Source of the DNA: Phycicoccus avicenniae
GTDB lineage: Bacteria; Actinomycetota; Actinomycetes; Actinomycetales; Dermatophilaceae
Assembly (NCBI RefSeq): GCF_018139485.1
Contig: NZ_JAGSNF010000026.1
Coordinates: forward strand, 1-34,461
Length of the DNA: 34,461 nucleotides
Direction: 5' to 3'
Shown: positions 1-8,240 of the stretch, piece by piece
How the letters are laid out: every line of letters starts with the position of its first letter
Numbering within the stretch: position 1 is the first letter of the stretch
The notes under the pieces: generated by a model
Databases searched by the model: none
What the model was told of the DNA's origin: nothing
What the model saw: only the letters and a program-made list of their open reading frames with translations
Position numbers and translations under genes: made by a program

Positions 1-9
1 GACGCGGCA

Positions 10-38
10 CGGCCCGGCGGGAGGTCCCCACCGGGCCG
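10..38 (-). terminator. Terminator hairpin after the polyol transporter operon
   Basis: An 8-bp perfect inverted repeat (10-17 with 31-38) lies just beyond the stop of the last permease on the minus strand. It has no T-tract, as is usual in GC-rich actinobacteria. It suggests that the transporter operon ends here and that no ATPase gene follows within the same transcript. Confidence 0.55.
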
Positions 39-43
39 GTCCG

Positions 44-859
44 TCACTTGATGGCGCCCATCGACAGCCCGCGGACGAGCTGCTTCTGCGCGACCCAGCC
101 GGCGATGATGACCGGCAGCGCGGCGATCGTCGCCGCCGCGGACAGCACGGCGAGGAACTGGCCGCGGCCGTCGACGAAGCTGCCGAGGAACGGCGGCGTC
201 GTCCGGGCGGCCGAGCTGGTGAGGTTGAGCGCGAGGAAGTACTCGTTCCAGGCGAAGATGAAGCTGATGAGCGCCGCTGCGGCGACGCCGGGCAGGACGA
301 GCGGCAGGACGATCCCGACGATCTCGCGCCACAGCCCCGCTCCGTCGACCCGCGCCGCCTCGACGATCTCGAACGGCACCTCGAGGAAGAACGAGCGCAT
401 CATCCACACCGTGACCGGCAGGTTCATCGCCGCGTAGACCAGCGACAGGACGTAGATGTTGTCGAGCAGGTTGAGCTCGTTGAGGATGAGGAAGAGCGGC
501 AGGACGATCGCCGCGAGCGGCATGAACCGGGTGGAGATGAAGAACGTCAGGGTGCCCTCGACGTTCTTGACCCGCCGGATCGAGAGGGCGTAGGCCGCCG
601 GGATCGCGAGCACGACCGCGATGACCGTCGACGTCGTCGCGGCGGTGAGGGAGTTGAGCAGGTAGCCCTGCATGCCCCGGTCGAACGCGGCCGTGAAGCC
701 CTCGGTCACCGGCTCGAAGAACAGCGAGGGGTTCACCGAGGAGGCGACCGACTCGCGCTTGAACCCGTTGAGGACCATCCAGAAGATGGGGAAGAAGAAG
801 ATGAGGACGAGCGCCCACGTGAGGGTCGTGAGCAGCGTGCCCTTGGTCCGGGCGTTCAT
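44..859 (-). CDS. Carbohydrate ABC transporter permease, MalG/SmoG type (polyol uptake)
   Basis: This 271-residue inner-membrane permease is the second of a pair that forms the translocation channel of a CUT1-family sugar ABC importer. It shows about six hydrophobic segments, starting with one near residues 8-28 that ends in the family-typical FFPIFWMVLNGFK. The cytoplasmic EAA loop (EAARVDGAG, followed by LPLVLPG) that docks on the ATPase is intact. The ATG at 857-859 overlaps the stop of the upstream permease as ATGA, so translation is coupled. That start was preferred over the much longer open frame, whose extra N-terminal sequence is only a shadow of the upstream permease gene. Neighbours (SmoE-like binding protein, mannitol dehydrogenase) point to sorbitol or mannitol as substrate. 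Substrate identity is inference; family membership is firm. Confidence 0.93.
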   Translation of the reverse strand: MNARTKGTLLTTLTWALVLIFFFPIFWMVLNGFKRESVASSVNPSLFFEPVTEGFTAAFDRGMQGYLLNSLTAATTSTVIAVVLAIPAAYALSIRRVKNVEGTLTFFISTRFMPLAAIVLPLFLILNELNLLDNIYVLSLVYAAMNLPVTVWMMRSFFLEVPFEIVEAARVDGAGLWREIVGIVLPLVLPGVAAAALISFIFAWNEYFLALNLTSSAARTTPPFLGSFVDGRGQFLAVLSAAATIAALPVIIAGWVAQKQLVRGLSMGAIK

Positions 860-1788
860 CGGCTGCCTCCTGCCATGAAGACCTTGAAGAGGGTGCGGAG
901 CGCGATCGTGGCGACGATCAGCGTGAGGACGACCGTGACGACGCCGTAGGCCGCGGCCTGGCCGATGTCGAGGCCGATGAACGCCCGCTCGTAGAGCAGG
1001 TATGCGAGGGTCTTCGTCCCGCCGGTCCCTCTCGTGAGGATGGCGATGGGGTCGAAGACCTGGATGATGATGACCGAGCCGAGCAGGACGCCGATCTCGA
1101 CGTACATCCGCATGTGCGGCAGCGTGATCCACGTGAAGGTGCGCCACGGGCCGGCGCCGTCGACCTGTGCGGCCTCGAGGACGCCCTTGTCCTGCCCCTG
1201 CAGCCCCGCGAGGAGGATGAGCATCATGAACGGGGTGAACTGCCAGGTCAGGACGATGATGACGGTGGCCAGCGGGTGGTTGGTCCCCCAGGAGACGATC
1301 GGCAGCCCGAGCGAGCGGCTGATCCAGTTGAGGATGCCGATGTTCGTGTCGAACATCGAGTACTTCCAGATGAGCGCGGCCGCGGCCGGCATGACGAGGA
1401 ACGGCGTGATCATCAGCGTGCGGGCCACCGCCCGTCCGGGGAACGCCCGGTCGAGCAGGAGCGCGAACACCATCCCGAAGACGACCGAGAGGACGACCGA
1501 GGAGGCCGTGATGACGACCGTCGCGACGATCGAGGGACCGAGGTCGCCCGAGCTGAGCGCCGAGATGTAGTTGTCCAGCCCGGTGAAGCCCCGGTCGTTC
1601 GGGCGGAGCAGGTTGTAGTTGATCGTCGAGACGATGATCGTCACGAGGAACGGGATCTGCGTCAGCAGGATGAGCAGGATGATCGCCGGCGCGGCGAGCC
1701 CCCTGGCGGTCCTCAGCTCGCTCTTGTTCACGCGCCGGGGCTCGGTGGCGGTCTTCGCCTCCACCGTGTCGACGTCGGTCATGGACAT
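856..1788 (-). CDS. Carbohydrate ABC transporter permease, MalF/SmoF type
   Basis: This 310-residue permease partners the MalG-type protein encoded immediately downstream. It has a polar N-terminus of about 30 residues, then about six membrane segments beginning with LAAPAIILLILLTQIPFLV. The EAA loop (EAAQVDGAGPW, then ITLPHMR) is present. The start at 1788 is supported by AAGGGAG at 1796-1802, seven bases upstream; an in-frame ATG at 1782 is the alternative. It is separated from the binding-protein gene by 120 bp holding two strong hairpins, a common arrangement that keeps binding-protein transcripts more abundant than permease transcripts. The protein acts in the cytoplasmic membrane. The sorbitol/mannitol assignment comes from gene context and the binding protein, not from residues in this permease. 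Confidence 0.93.
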   Translation of the reverse strand: MSMTDVDTVEAKTATEPRRVNKSELRTARGLAAPAIILLILLTQIPFLVTIIVSTINYNLLRPNDRGFTGLDNYISALSSGDLGPSIVATVVITASSVVLSVVFGMVFALLLDRAFPGRAVARTLMITPFLVMPAAAALIWKYSMFDTNIGILNWISRSLGLPIVSWGTNHPLATVIIVLTWQFTPFMMLILLAGLQGQDKGVLEAAQVDGAGPWRTFTWITLPHMRMYVEIGVLLGSVIIIQVFDPIAILTRGTGGTKTLAYLLYERAFIGLDIGQAAAYGVVTVVLTLIVATIALRTLFKVFMAGGSR

Positions 1789-1826
1789 CTGGGCACTCCC
1801 TTGTGCATGGGATCTGGGCGATGGGG

Positions 1827-1855
1827 CCGGGGCGGGCGATGCGGACCCGCCCCGG
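1827..1855 (-). terminator. Intercistronic hairpin II (attenuator or processing stem)
   Basis: A 10-bp perfect stem (1827-1836 with 1846-1855) encloses a 9-nt loop. It is the second of two hairpins between the binding-protein stop and the permease start. It may limit read-through or protect the 3' end of the binding-protein transcript. The role is inferred. Confidence 0.5.
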
Positions 1856-1865
1856 CACCGGATGG

Positions 1866-1903
1866 GCCCCGGGGGCTCAGCCGCGCGGCCGGGCCCCCGG
1901 GGC
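1866..1903 (-). terminator. Intercistronic hairpin I directly after the binding-protein gene
   Basis: An 11-bp perfect GC-only stem (1866-1876 with 1893-1903) encloses a 16-nt loop and lies 5 bp past the binding-protein stop. Such stems between solute-binding and permease genes usually give partial termination and mRNA stabilisation. Confidence 0.55.
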
Positions 1904-1908
1904 GCCGG

Positions 1909-3267
1909 TCACTGCTGCGCCTCGCCGGCGGGCTGAGCCAGCCCCTGGCACTCGGCCAGGGCGTCGTCGACCGACGTGCGGTTCGCGATGTAGTCGGCGA
2001 TGAGCTGCGCGCACTGGTTGCCGACGTCCTGGAACTCCGGGATCGACACGTACTGGATGCCGACCCACGGCTGCGGGTTCACACCCGGCTGCTCGGGGTT
2101 GACCGAGCTCATGACGTCCAGGGTGATCGGGGCGTAGGCGGCCGCGGCCTCCTCGTACTCCGGGATCTCGTACGTCGACTGGCGGGCACCCGGCGGGACG
2201 TTCGACCAGCCGATCTCCTCACCGACGAGCTGGTGGTACTCCTTCGACGTCGCCCACTTCACGAAGTCGATCGCCTGCTCCTGGTTCTGCGTCGTCGAGG
2301 GGACGGCGAGGTTCCAGCTCCACAGCCAGCCGGACTCCTGGGTCTCGACGGTCGGCATGTGGGCGTAGCCCATCTTGCCCTTGACCGGCGAGTCGTCGGC
2401 CTCGAGGAGGGACGCCGCGACGGAGGCGTCGGCCCACATCGCCGCCTGCTCCTCCTTGAGCGCGGTGAGGCACTCGTTGAAGGAGTAGGACACCGGGTCG
2501 GCCTGGCCGGACTCGTCGAGCATCGTCTTGTAGAACTCGACGGCCTCCTTCCACTCCGGGGAGTCGACGGTGGCGTTCCAGTCGGCGTCGTACCAGTTGC
2601 CGCCGAAGGTCTGGACCACGGTCGTCAGCGGGGCGAAGAGGTCGCCCCAGCCCGGCTTGCCGCGCATGCAGATGCCGGCCATGCCGTCCGTCTTGACCTC
2701 GGCGGCCGCGTCGGCGACCTCCTGCCACGTCGGGTTGTCCGACAGGGTGACCCCGGCCTCGTCGAGGATCTCCTTGTTGTACATGAGGATCGAGGACTCG
2801 CCGTAGAACGGGACGGCGTACTGCTTGCCGTCGTTCGAGATCGCGACGCGGACCGGCTCGAGGAGGTCCTCGACGTCGTAGTCGGGGTCCGACGCGAGCG
2901 GCTCGGTGAGGTCGACGAGCCAGCCGTTGGCACCCCACTGCGGGGTCTCGTAGGCCCCGATCGTCACGATGTCGTACTGGCCGGCGCCGCTCGCGACGTC
3001 CGCGGTGACCGCGGCGCGCAGGTCGGCCTCCTCCATGACCTGGAAGTTCACGGTCACGCCCGGGTTCGCACTCTCGTACTCCCCCTTGAGCTGCTCCATG
3101 TCCTTCATCTGGCCGTTGTTGACGGTCGCGAGGTTGAGGGTGACGTTCTCGCCGTCGCCGGCGCCGTCGCCCCCCGACGAGACGTTCCCGGACGAGCAGG
3201 CCGCGAGCGCCATGGCCGTCGCCATCGCCCCTGCGCCCAGCGTCAGGGTGCGCTTCTTCGAGAGCAT
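1909..3267 (-). CDS. Extracellular solute-binding lipoprotein, sorbitol/mannitol (SmoE-like)
   Basis: This 452-residue family 1 solute-binding protein captures substrate outside the membrane and delivers it to the two permeases. The N-terminus is a lipoprotein signal: MLSKKR, a hydrophobic run, then LAAC with the lipidated Cys24. A Ser/Gly/Asp-rich linker follows. Blocks such as GAYETPQWGANGWLVDL and VPFYGESSILMYNKEIL resemble polyol-binding SmoE-type proteins, and the mannitol dehydrogenase nearby agrees. The start at 3267 is chosen because AAGGAG sits six bases upstream and the lipobox falls at the right distance; the open frame extends upstream to 3369 but adds only non-signal sequence. 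The gene is first in the operon. A candidate promoter and AraC-type direct repeats lie in the divergent region. Family is certain; the exact polyol is inferred. Confidence 0.93.
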   Translation of the reverse strand: MLSKKRTLTLGAGAMATAMALAACSSGNVSSGGDGAGDGENVTLNLATVNNGQMKDMEQLKGEYESANPGVTVNFQVMEEADLRAAVTADVASGAGQYDIVTIGAYETPQWGANGWLVDLTEPLASDPDYDVEDLLEPVRVAISNDGKQYAVPFYGESSILMYNKEILDEAGVTLSDNPTWQEVADAAAEVKTDGMAGICMRGKPGWGDLFAPLTTVVQTFGGNWYDADWNATVDSPEWKEAVEFYKTMLDESGQADPVSYSFNECLTALKEEQAAMWADASVAASLLEADDSPVKGKMGYAHMPTVETQESGWLWSWNLAVPSTTQNQEQAIDFVKWATSKEYHQLVGEEIGWSNVPPGARQSTYEIPEYEEAAAAYAPITLDVMSSVNPEQPGVNPQPWVGIQYVSIPEFQDVGNQCAQLIADYIANRTSVDDALAECQGLAQPAGEAQQ

Positions 3268-3373
3268 TCCTAACTCCTTCGGTAGGTGTGCCCCCGCTCC
3301 CGGCGGCGGGAGTGGGGAGTGACCCGGGCCCCCGGGTCGGTCGGTGGAACGGTGCTGCGCCACGGACACCGGA

Positions 3374-3403
3374 AATGTAAGGAGCGGCCCGTCGGGGCGA
3401 CAA
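3374..3403 (-). promoter_or_regulatory. Candidate sigma-70-type promoter for the polyol transporter operon
   Basis: On the minus strand TTGTCG (3398-3403) is followed after 18 bp by TACATT (3374-3379). Transcription from here would give a leader of about 100 nt before the binding-protein ATG. The -35 match is only partial. Confidence 0.35.
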
Positions 3404-3441
3404 GGACCACGAGCCTCGTCCTTTCGGTACTATCTTGCGAG

Positions 3442-3476
3442 CGCTCATGTGAGCGTGCGGCGACTCGCCTGAGCGT
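3442..3476. promoter_or_regulatory. Candidate AraC-type operator in the divergent region
   Basis: TGAGCGT occurs at 3450-3456 and again at 3470-3476, exactly 20 bp apart, on one face of the helix as expected for the two HTH motifs of AraC-family proteins. The first copy is also half of a perfect inverted repeat, CGCTCA-TG-TGAGCG (3442-3455). The site lies upstream of both the regulator and the transporter operon. Binding is inferred. Confidence 0.35.
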
Positions 3477-3530
3477 CCAGGGAGAGCGGGCCGCCATGGC
3501 GACCTGCACGGGTCACGACGTGGACGAGGA

Positions 3531-4559
3531 GTGGTGACGATTTCGTATCAGTCGACCGGGACCCCCAGGGCCCGCCTCGCCGGCTTCCCCTCCCTCGACG
3601 TCGAGGGGGCCGGCGAGGCGGCCCCGGCCATCCGGGCCCCGCACCGTCCACCCCCGCGCCGCGAGGTCATCCCCCCGCACCCACAGCACGCCATCCGGGC
3701 CCTCACCCACGACTTCCCGAGCGAGATCTGCGGCTGGGGTGCCCACCCCGAGTACGAGATCCACCTCATCACCAAGAGCCACGGCAGCTTCATCGCCGGC
3801 GACCACGTCGGGACCTTCGCCCCCGGCCACGTGAGCATCATGGGGCCGAACCTGCCGCACGACTGGGTGAGCGACCTGCCGCCGGGCGAGGTCGCGGTCG
3901 ACCGGGACGCCGTCATCCAGTTCACCGACGAGTGGATCCGCGGCTGCACCGACCTCATCCCCGAGCTGCTCGAGGTCGAGGACGTCCTGCGCGAGTCGAG
4001 CCGGGGGCTGGTGTTCTCCGGCCAGACGGCGTGGCGGGCCGCCGAGGTCATCCTCGACGTCACCCGCACGCACGGCGCGGAGCAGGTCTCGCACTTCTTC
4101 CGGCTCCTCACCCTCTTCGCCCGCTCCCCCCGGGAGGAACGCGAGGTCGTCGCCAGCGAGTGGCTGGGGCGCCCGACCGACTCCAACTCGCTCAACGCCG
4201 TCGAGGCGGGGCTGGCGTACATCTTCGAGAACCTCACCGGGGACATCCGGCTCGCGACGGCCGCCCGGCTGGCGTACATGTCCGAGCCGACGTTCTCGAA
4301 GTACTTCAAGAGCGCGACGGGCACGACGTTCAGCGCGATGGTCAAGAAGCTGCGGATCGCCCACGCCCGGCGCCTGCTCGACTCGACCGACCACGCCATC
4401 GCGCAGGTCGCGGCCATGTCGGGGTACCACAACATGGCGAACTTCAACCGGCAGTTCCTCGCCGAGGTCGGGACGACGCCGACGACCTACCGCAAGCTGG
4501 AGTCGTCGCAGAAGCCGCCGCCGGAGGTCTTCAGCCTCGGGCTGCGAGCCCGCTCCTGA
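3531..4559 (+). CDS. AraC-family transcriptional regulator of the polyol locus
   Basis: This 342-residue regulator has an N-terminal cupin-like sensing domain (about 60-160; HPEYEIHLITKSHGSFIAGDH, GHVSIMGPNLPHDW) and a C-terminal double helix-turn-helix (about 228-328; LATAARLAYMSEPTFSKYFK and IAQVAAMSGYHNMANFNRQF). It is divergent from the SmoEFG-like transporter and convergent with mannitol dehydrogenase, so it most likely senses a polyol and activates these genes, as AraC-type MtlR regulators do. The start is uncertain: GTG at 3531 or 3534 follows GAGGAG (3526-3531) at very short distance, and the first 40 residues are low-complexity Pro/Arg/Ala sequence. Family is firm; ligand and targets are inferred. 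Confidence 0.88.
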   Translation: MVTISYQSTGTPRARLAGFPSLDVEGAGEAAPAIRAPHRPPPRREVIPPHPQHAIRALTHDFPSEICGWGAHPEYEIHLITKSHGSFIAGDHVGTFAPGHVSIMGPNLPHDWVSDLPPGEVAVDRDAVIQFTDEWIRGCTDLIPELLEVEDVLRESSRGLVFSGQTAWRAAEVILDVTRTHGAEQVSHFFRLLTLFARSPREEREVVASEWLGRPTDSNSLNAVEAGLAYIFENLTGDIRLATAARLAYMSEPTFSKYFKSATGTTFSAMVKKLRIAHARRLLDSTDHAIAQVAAMSGYHNMANFNRQFLAEVGTTPTTYRKLESSQKPPPEVFSLGLRARS

Positions 4560-4561
4560 CG

Positions 4562-4581
4562 CCGCCGCGCGCCCGCGGCGG
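4562..4581. terminator. Bidirectional terminator between convergent regulator and dehydrogenase
   Basis: An 8-bp perfect stem (4562-4569 with 4574-4581) with a 4-nt loop fills the 25-bp gap between two convergent stop codons. It can serve both transcripts. Confidence 0.6.
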
Positions 4582-4584
4582 TCC

Positions 4585-6051
4585 TCAGCCGAGGACGGCG
4601 TCGAGCGCGGCGTGCATGCCCCGCTCGGCGACGACCCGCCGCCAGCCGAGGTACTCCGTCCGGAAGGTCTCGTCGCGGCCGAGCGAGCCGAAGATCGCCT
4701 CGACCTCGACGAACGCCGCCGGGTCCTCCGCCGCCGCGGCCTCCCGCATCGTGTCGGCGTGCACGTCCGGCGGCACCTGGTCGCCGGCGATGTCGCCCGA
4801 CGCGACGAGGCGCCAGTACTCGGCCCAGGCGGCGACCATGAACGCCCCGAGCCGGATCTGCCGGCCCGCCGCGAGGTTGTCCCGGACCGCCGGCAGGGTG
4901 AACGTCGCCATCCGGTTGGCGCCGTCCGTCGCGAGGCGCACGAGGGTGTCCCGGATGCCCGGGTTGCCGTACCGCTCGACGAGGGTGCGCATGTACGCCG
5001 GCAGGTCGATGCCGGGCAGCTCGCCGAGGGTCGGCGCCCCCTCCTGCTCCATGTACGCCTCGAGGTAGCGCCGGACCCGGTCGTCCTCCATCGCCAGGTG
5101 GACCAGGCGGTACCCCAGCGGGGCCCCGGTGTAGGCGAGCGCCTGGTGCGTCGCGTTGAGCAGCCGCAGCTTCATCAGCTCGTAGGGGGTGACGTCGTCG
5201 ACGAACTGCACGTCGACGCGCTCCAGCTCCGGGCGGCCGAGGGGGAAGTCGTCCTCGACGATCCACTGGGTGAACGGCTCGGCCGGCACCGGCCAGCGGT
5301 CCTCGATCCCGAACTCGTCCGCGACGACGGCCCGGTCGTCGTCCGTCGTCGCCGGGGTGATGCGGTCGACCATGCAGTTGGGGAAGGAGACCTCGGACGC
5401 GATCCAGTCGGCGAGGTCGGCGTCGACCTCGCGGGCCAGCCCGACGACCGTCGAGCGGCACACGTCCCCGTTGCCCTGGAGGTTGTCGCAGGACAGCACG
5501 GTGAACGGCGGCAGGCCGGCCTCCCGGCGGCGACGCAGCCCCTCGACGACGAAGGCGAACGCGGTCCGCGGGGCGTCGAGGTGCGCGACGTCGTGCGCGA
5601 CGGCCGGGTCGGAGGCGTCGAACTCGCCGGTGCCGGCGTTGCGGATGTACCCGCCCTCGGTCACCGTGAGGCTGACGATGCGCACCTGTGGGTCGAGCAG
5701 CCGGGCGTACACCGCGTCGGCGTCCTCCGGCCCGAAGAGGTACTCGAGGACGGAACCGACGACCCTGGGCTCGAGCGAGCCGTCCGGGTGGCGCACGACC
5801 AGCGTGTAGAGCCCGTCCTGGGCGCGCATCACGTCCCGCATCGCCGCGTCCTGCGGCAGCACACCCACCCCGCAGATCCCCCAGTCGAGACCGGAGCCGG
5901 CCTCCATGAGCCGGTCGAGGTACATCGCCTGGTGCGACCGGTGGAAGTTGCCGACGCCGAAGTGGACGATGCCCACCGACGCCGCGGTGCGGTCGTACCC
6001 CGGGTGGGACACGCTGGTGCCGGACAGATCCTCGCTGACCTGGACGCTCAC
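4585..6051 (-). CDS. Mannitol dehydrogenase family protein (long-chain polyol 2-dehydrogenase)
   Basis: This 488-residue cytoplasmic enzyme matches the usual size of NAD-dependent long-chain mannitol dehydrogenases, which oxidise mannitol to fructose or related sugar acids and polyols. The N-terminal nucleotide-binding segment reads VHFGVGNFHRSHQAMYLDRL. The catalytic signature KLRLLNATH gives Lys294, Asn299 and His302, the K-x4-N-x2-H pattern of the family. The GTG at 6051 is chosen because AGAGGAA lies just upstream and a promoter-like pair ends near 6089, overlapping the alternative ATG at 6090. A much longer open frame exists upstream but is antisense to the penicillin-binding protein gene and shows no family similarity. 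Context supports mannitol, sorbitol or arabitol as substrate; which one is not visible. Confidence 0.92.
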   Translation of the reverse strand: MSVQVSEDLSGTSVSHPGYDRTAASVGIVHFGVGNFHRSHQAMYLDRLMEAGSGLDWGICGVGVLPQDAAMRDVMRAQDGLYTLVVRHPDGSLEPRVVGSVLEYLFGPEDADAVYARLLDPQVRIVSLTVTEGGYIRNAGTGEFDASDPAVAHDVAHLDAPRTAFAFVVEGLRRRREAGLPPFTVLSCDNLQGNGDVCRSTVVGLAREVDADLADWIASEVSFPNCMVDRITPATTDDDRAVVADEFGIEDRWPVPAEPFTQWIVEDDFPLGRPELERVDVQFVDDVTPYELMKLRLLNATHQALAYTGAPLGYRLVHLAMEDDRVRRYLEAYMEQEGAPTLGELPGIDLPAYMRTLVERYGNPGIRDTLVRLATDGANRMATFTLPAVRDNLAAGRQIRLGAFMVAAWAEYWRLVASGDIAGDQVPPDVHADTMREAAAAEDPAAFVEVEAIFGSLGRDETFRTEYLGWRRVVAERGMHAALDAVLG

Positions 6052-6088
6052 GGCTCTTCCTCTCACGGGTGGGCAGTCCTTCCGGCGC

Positions 6089-6118
6089 ATTGTCACCACC
6101 CCTGCTCCGCGAAGTGAA
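6089..6118 (-). promoter_or_regulatory. Candidate promoter of the mannitol dehydrogenase gene
   Basis: On the minus strand TTCACT (6113-6118) and GACAAT (6089-6094) are separated by 18 bp. Each matches four of six consensus positions. Transcription would begin near 6082, about 30 nt before the GTG start, which argues against the upstream ATG at 6090. Confidence 0.4.
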
Positions 6119-6243
6119 CCCCCCGGGGACCCGCCGCGCGGAAAAGGATCGACAGCGGATCGGATGGCATCGACCGGCGTGACCTGCCGCGTCCCGGCCC
6201 CCGCATCGGTTTGGATGGTGGTCATGACGGGACGGGTGCACGG

Positions 6244-8124
6244 GTGAGCCGGCGGACGTGGGCGATGGTCGCCGCGGCCGCCCTGGTCGTCGTCGCCGGG
6301 CTCGCCGGGTCGGTGTGGTGGCTGCGGTCCGAGGCGGAGCGGGACGCCGCCGCCGACGCCGCGCTCGGGGCCTACGTCGCCGGCTGGCAGGCACGCGACC
6401 TGTCGGGCGTGCCGTTCACCGAGGGCGGCGCCGCCGACGACTTCGCCGCCGCGTTCGACGGCCTCGGCGAGGTCGCGGTCACCGCGAGCGCCTCCCCGCT
6501 TCGGCGGGACGGCGGCGTCGCCACGGCCGAGCTCGGCGTCGAGTGGTCGCTGCCGGGCGAGGCGCGATGGGACTACGCGACGCCCGTCCGCCTCGTCGAG
6601 CAGGACGGCGCCTGGCTCGTCTCCGGCCCCGGCGACGGCTCGCCGTGGCACCCGGACCTCGCGGTCGGCGAGACCGTGTCCCTCGAACGGACCGCGGCCC
6701 AGCGAGGTGACCTCCTCGGCCGCGACGACGAGCCGCTCATGCCGCAGGGCACGGTGTACCAGGTGGCACTCGACCCCGTGCAGGCCGACCGCGCCGGCGC
6801 CCGGGCCCTCCAGGACGTCACGGGGGTCGACGGGATCGTCGAGGACCTCGACGAGCGAACCCGGACCGGCTCGCAGGCCCCGATCCCCGTCATCACCTAC
6901 CGCGAGCGCGACTACCAGGAGCGCGCCGAGCGTCTCGAGGCCATCGACGGGGTCATCGCCCCCACGGCGACGCAGCCGCTCGGGCCGACCCGCACCTTCG
7001 GCCAGCCGCTCCTCGGGACGGTCGGGGAGGTCACCGCCGAGATGGTCGAGGAGAGCGGGGGCCGGCTGTCCGGGGGCGACCGCGCGGGGCGCAGCGGCCT
7101 GCAGCGGCAGTACGACGAGACCCTCGCGGGGACCGCCGGGTCGTCCGTCGTGACGAGCGAGGACGAGACGCTCTTCACCGCCGACGCCGTCGCCGGTGCC
7201 GACGTCGTGACGACGCTCGACCCCGTCGTGCAGCGGGCGGCCGAGGCCGCGCTGGACGGCGCCGACCTCGACGTCCCGGGCGCGCTCGTCGCCGTCGACG
7301 TCCCGAGCGGGGAGGTCGTGGCGGTCGCGAACACCCCGACGAGCGGCTTCGACCGCGCCGTCACCGGGCGCTACCCACCGGGCTCGACGTTCAAGGTCGC
7401 GACGACGTACGCCTACCTCACCGAGGACATCACCACCCCCTCGACGCCGGTGCCCTGCCCCGAGGTGGCGACGGTCGACGGCCGTCGCTTCACGAACTAC
7501 GCCGGCGAGTCCATCGGCGGGGAGCCGGTCTTCGCGGAGGACTTCGCGGCCTCGTGCAACACCGCGTTCGTCTCGCTGTCCACCGAGCTCGCGCCCGACG
7601 ACCTCACGACGGCCGCGGGCGCCCTGGGCATCGGGGCGGGCTGGGCGGACGGCCTCGGCGTCGCCGGCGCCTTCGACGGCAGCGTGCCGGCCACCGAGGG
7701 CGGGACCGACAGCGCGGCAGCGGCGATCGGCCAGGGGCGGGTCGAGGTGTCACCGGTCGCCCTGGCCGTGATGTCCGCCAGCGTCGGGCGGGGCACGTGG
7801 GTGCCGCCGCGGATCGTCGTCGAGGACGGGGGCTGGCCGCGGCCGACCCCGCTCGACGGGCGGGCCGTCGGGCAGATCCGCTCGATGATGGCCGACGTCG
7901 TCGCGACCGGGACGGCGACGGTCATGCGGGGCACCCCCGGCGGGACCGTCCGGGGCAAGACGGGCACGGCGGAGTACGGCGACGACACGGCCGACCCGTA
8001 CGTGTGGTTCACCGGCTACCAGGGGGACCTGGCCTTCGCGGTGCTCGTCGAGGGAGGGCGCAGCGGCGGCTCGGTCTCGGCGCCGATCGCCAAGGAGTTC
8101 CTCACCGACCTCGCGACGCGCTGA
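6244..8124 (+). CDS. Penicillin-binding transpeptidase, membrane-anchored, MecA_N/PBP-dimer/transpeptidase layout
   Basis: This 626-residue D,D-transpeptidase cross-links peptidoglycan outside the membrane. It has a short basic N-terminus (SRRTW), one membrane anchor (about 7-28), an NTF2-like MecA_N-type domain (about 35-145), a dimerisation region (about 150-310), and a C-terminal transpeptidase domain. Active-site motifs are complete: STFK with nucleophile Ser381, SCN at 437-439, and KTG at 572-574. The layout resembles the mycobacterial penicillin-binding lipoprotein, but no lipobox cysteine is present, so this copy is held by a transmembrane helix. The GTG at 6244 is preferred because it places basic residues directly before the anchor. 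The ribosome site is weak, and a seven-codon ATG reading frame (6224-6247) overlaps this start. It is a stand-alone gene ending at a strong hairpin. Confidence 0.92.
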   Translation: MSRRTWAMVAAAALVVVAGLAGSVWWLRSEAERDAAADAALGAYVAGWQARDLSGVPFTEGGAADDFAAAFDGLGEVAVTASASPLRRDGGVATAELGVEWSLPGEARWDYATPVRLVEQDGAWLVSGPGDGSPWHPDLAVGETVSLERTAAQRGDLLGRDDEPLMPQGTVYQVALDPVQADRAGARALQDVTGVDGIVEDLDERTRTGSQAPIPVITYRERDYQERAERLEAIDGVIAPTATQPLGPTRTFGQPLLGTVGEVTAEMVEESGGRLSGGDRAGRSGLQRQYDETLAGTAGSSVVTSEDETLFTADAVAGADVVTTLDPVVQRAAEAALDGADLDVPGALVAVDVPSGEVVAVANTPTSGFDRAVTGRYPPGSTFKVATTYAYLTEDITTPSTPVPCPEVATVDGRRFTNYAGESIGGEPVFAEDFAASCNTAFVSLSTELAPDDLTTAAGALGIGAGWADGLGVAGAFDGSVPATEGGTDSAAAAIGQGRVEVSPVALAVMSASVGRGTWVPPRIVVEDGGWPRPTPLDGRAVGQIRSMMADVVATGTATVMRGTPGGTVRGKTGTAEYGDDTADPYVWFTGYQGDLAFAVLVEGGRSGGSVSAPIAKEFLTDLATR

Positions 8125-8181
8125 GCCACCGCCGCCGCATCGGGACGCGGACGGCCCGGGACGAGGGCGAGCCGGGACGCG

Positions 8182-8218
8182 GACGACCCCCGCCCGGCAG
8201 TGCCGGACGGGGGTCGTC
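8182..8218. terminator. Strong bidirectional terminator between PBP and cold-shock genes
   Basis: An 11-bp perfect stem (8182-8192 with 8208-8218) continues, after one C/A mismatch, into a 5-bp stem (8194-8198 with 8202-8206) closed by a 3-nt loop. It lies between two convergent stop codons. Confidence 0.75.
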
Positions 8219-8240
8219 GGTGGGACTCGGGAGACCCGGG

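Noticed and set aside
1114-3273. 719-codon plus-strand open frame opposite the transporter genes
   Set aside because: It is antisense to a clear permease and binding protein; its translation is Arg/Asp/Gly-rich without family features, a common shadow in GC-rich DNA.
6052-6651. N-terminal extension of the mannitol dehydrogenase frame
   Set aside because: It is antisense to the PBP gene, lies upstream of a candidate promoter, and does not match the family; GTG 6051 has a ribosome site.
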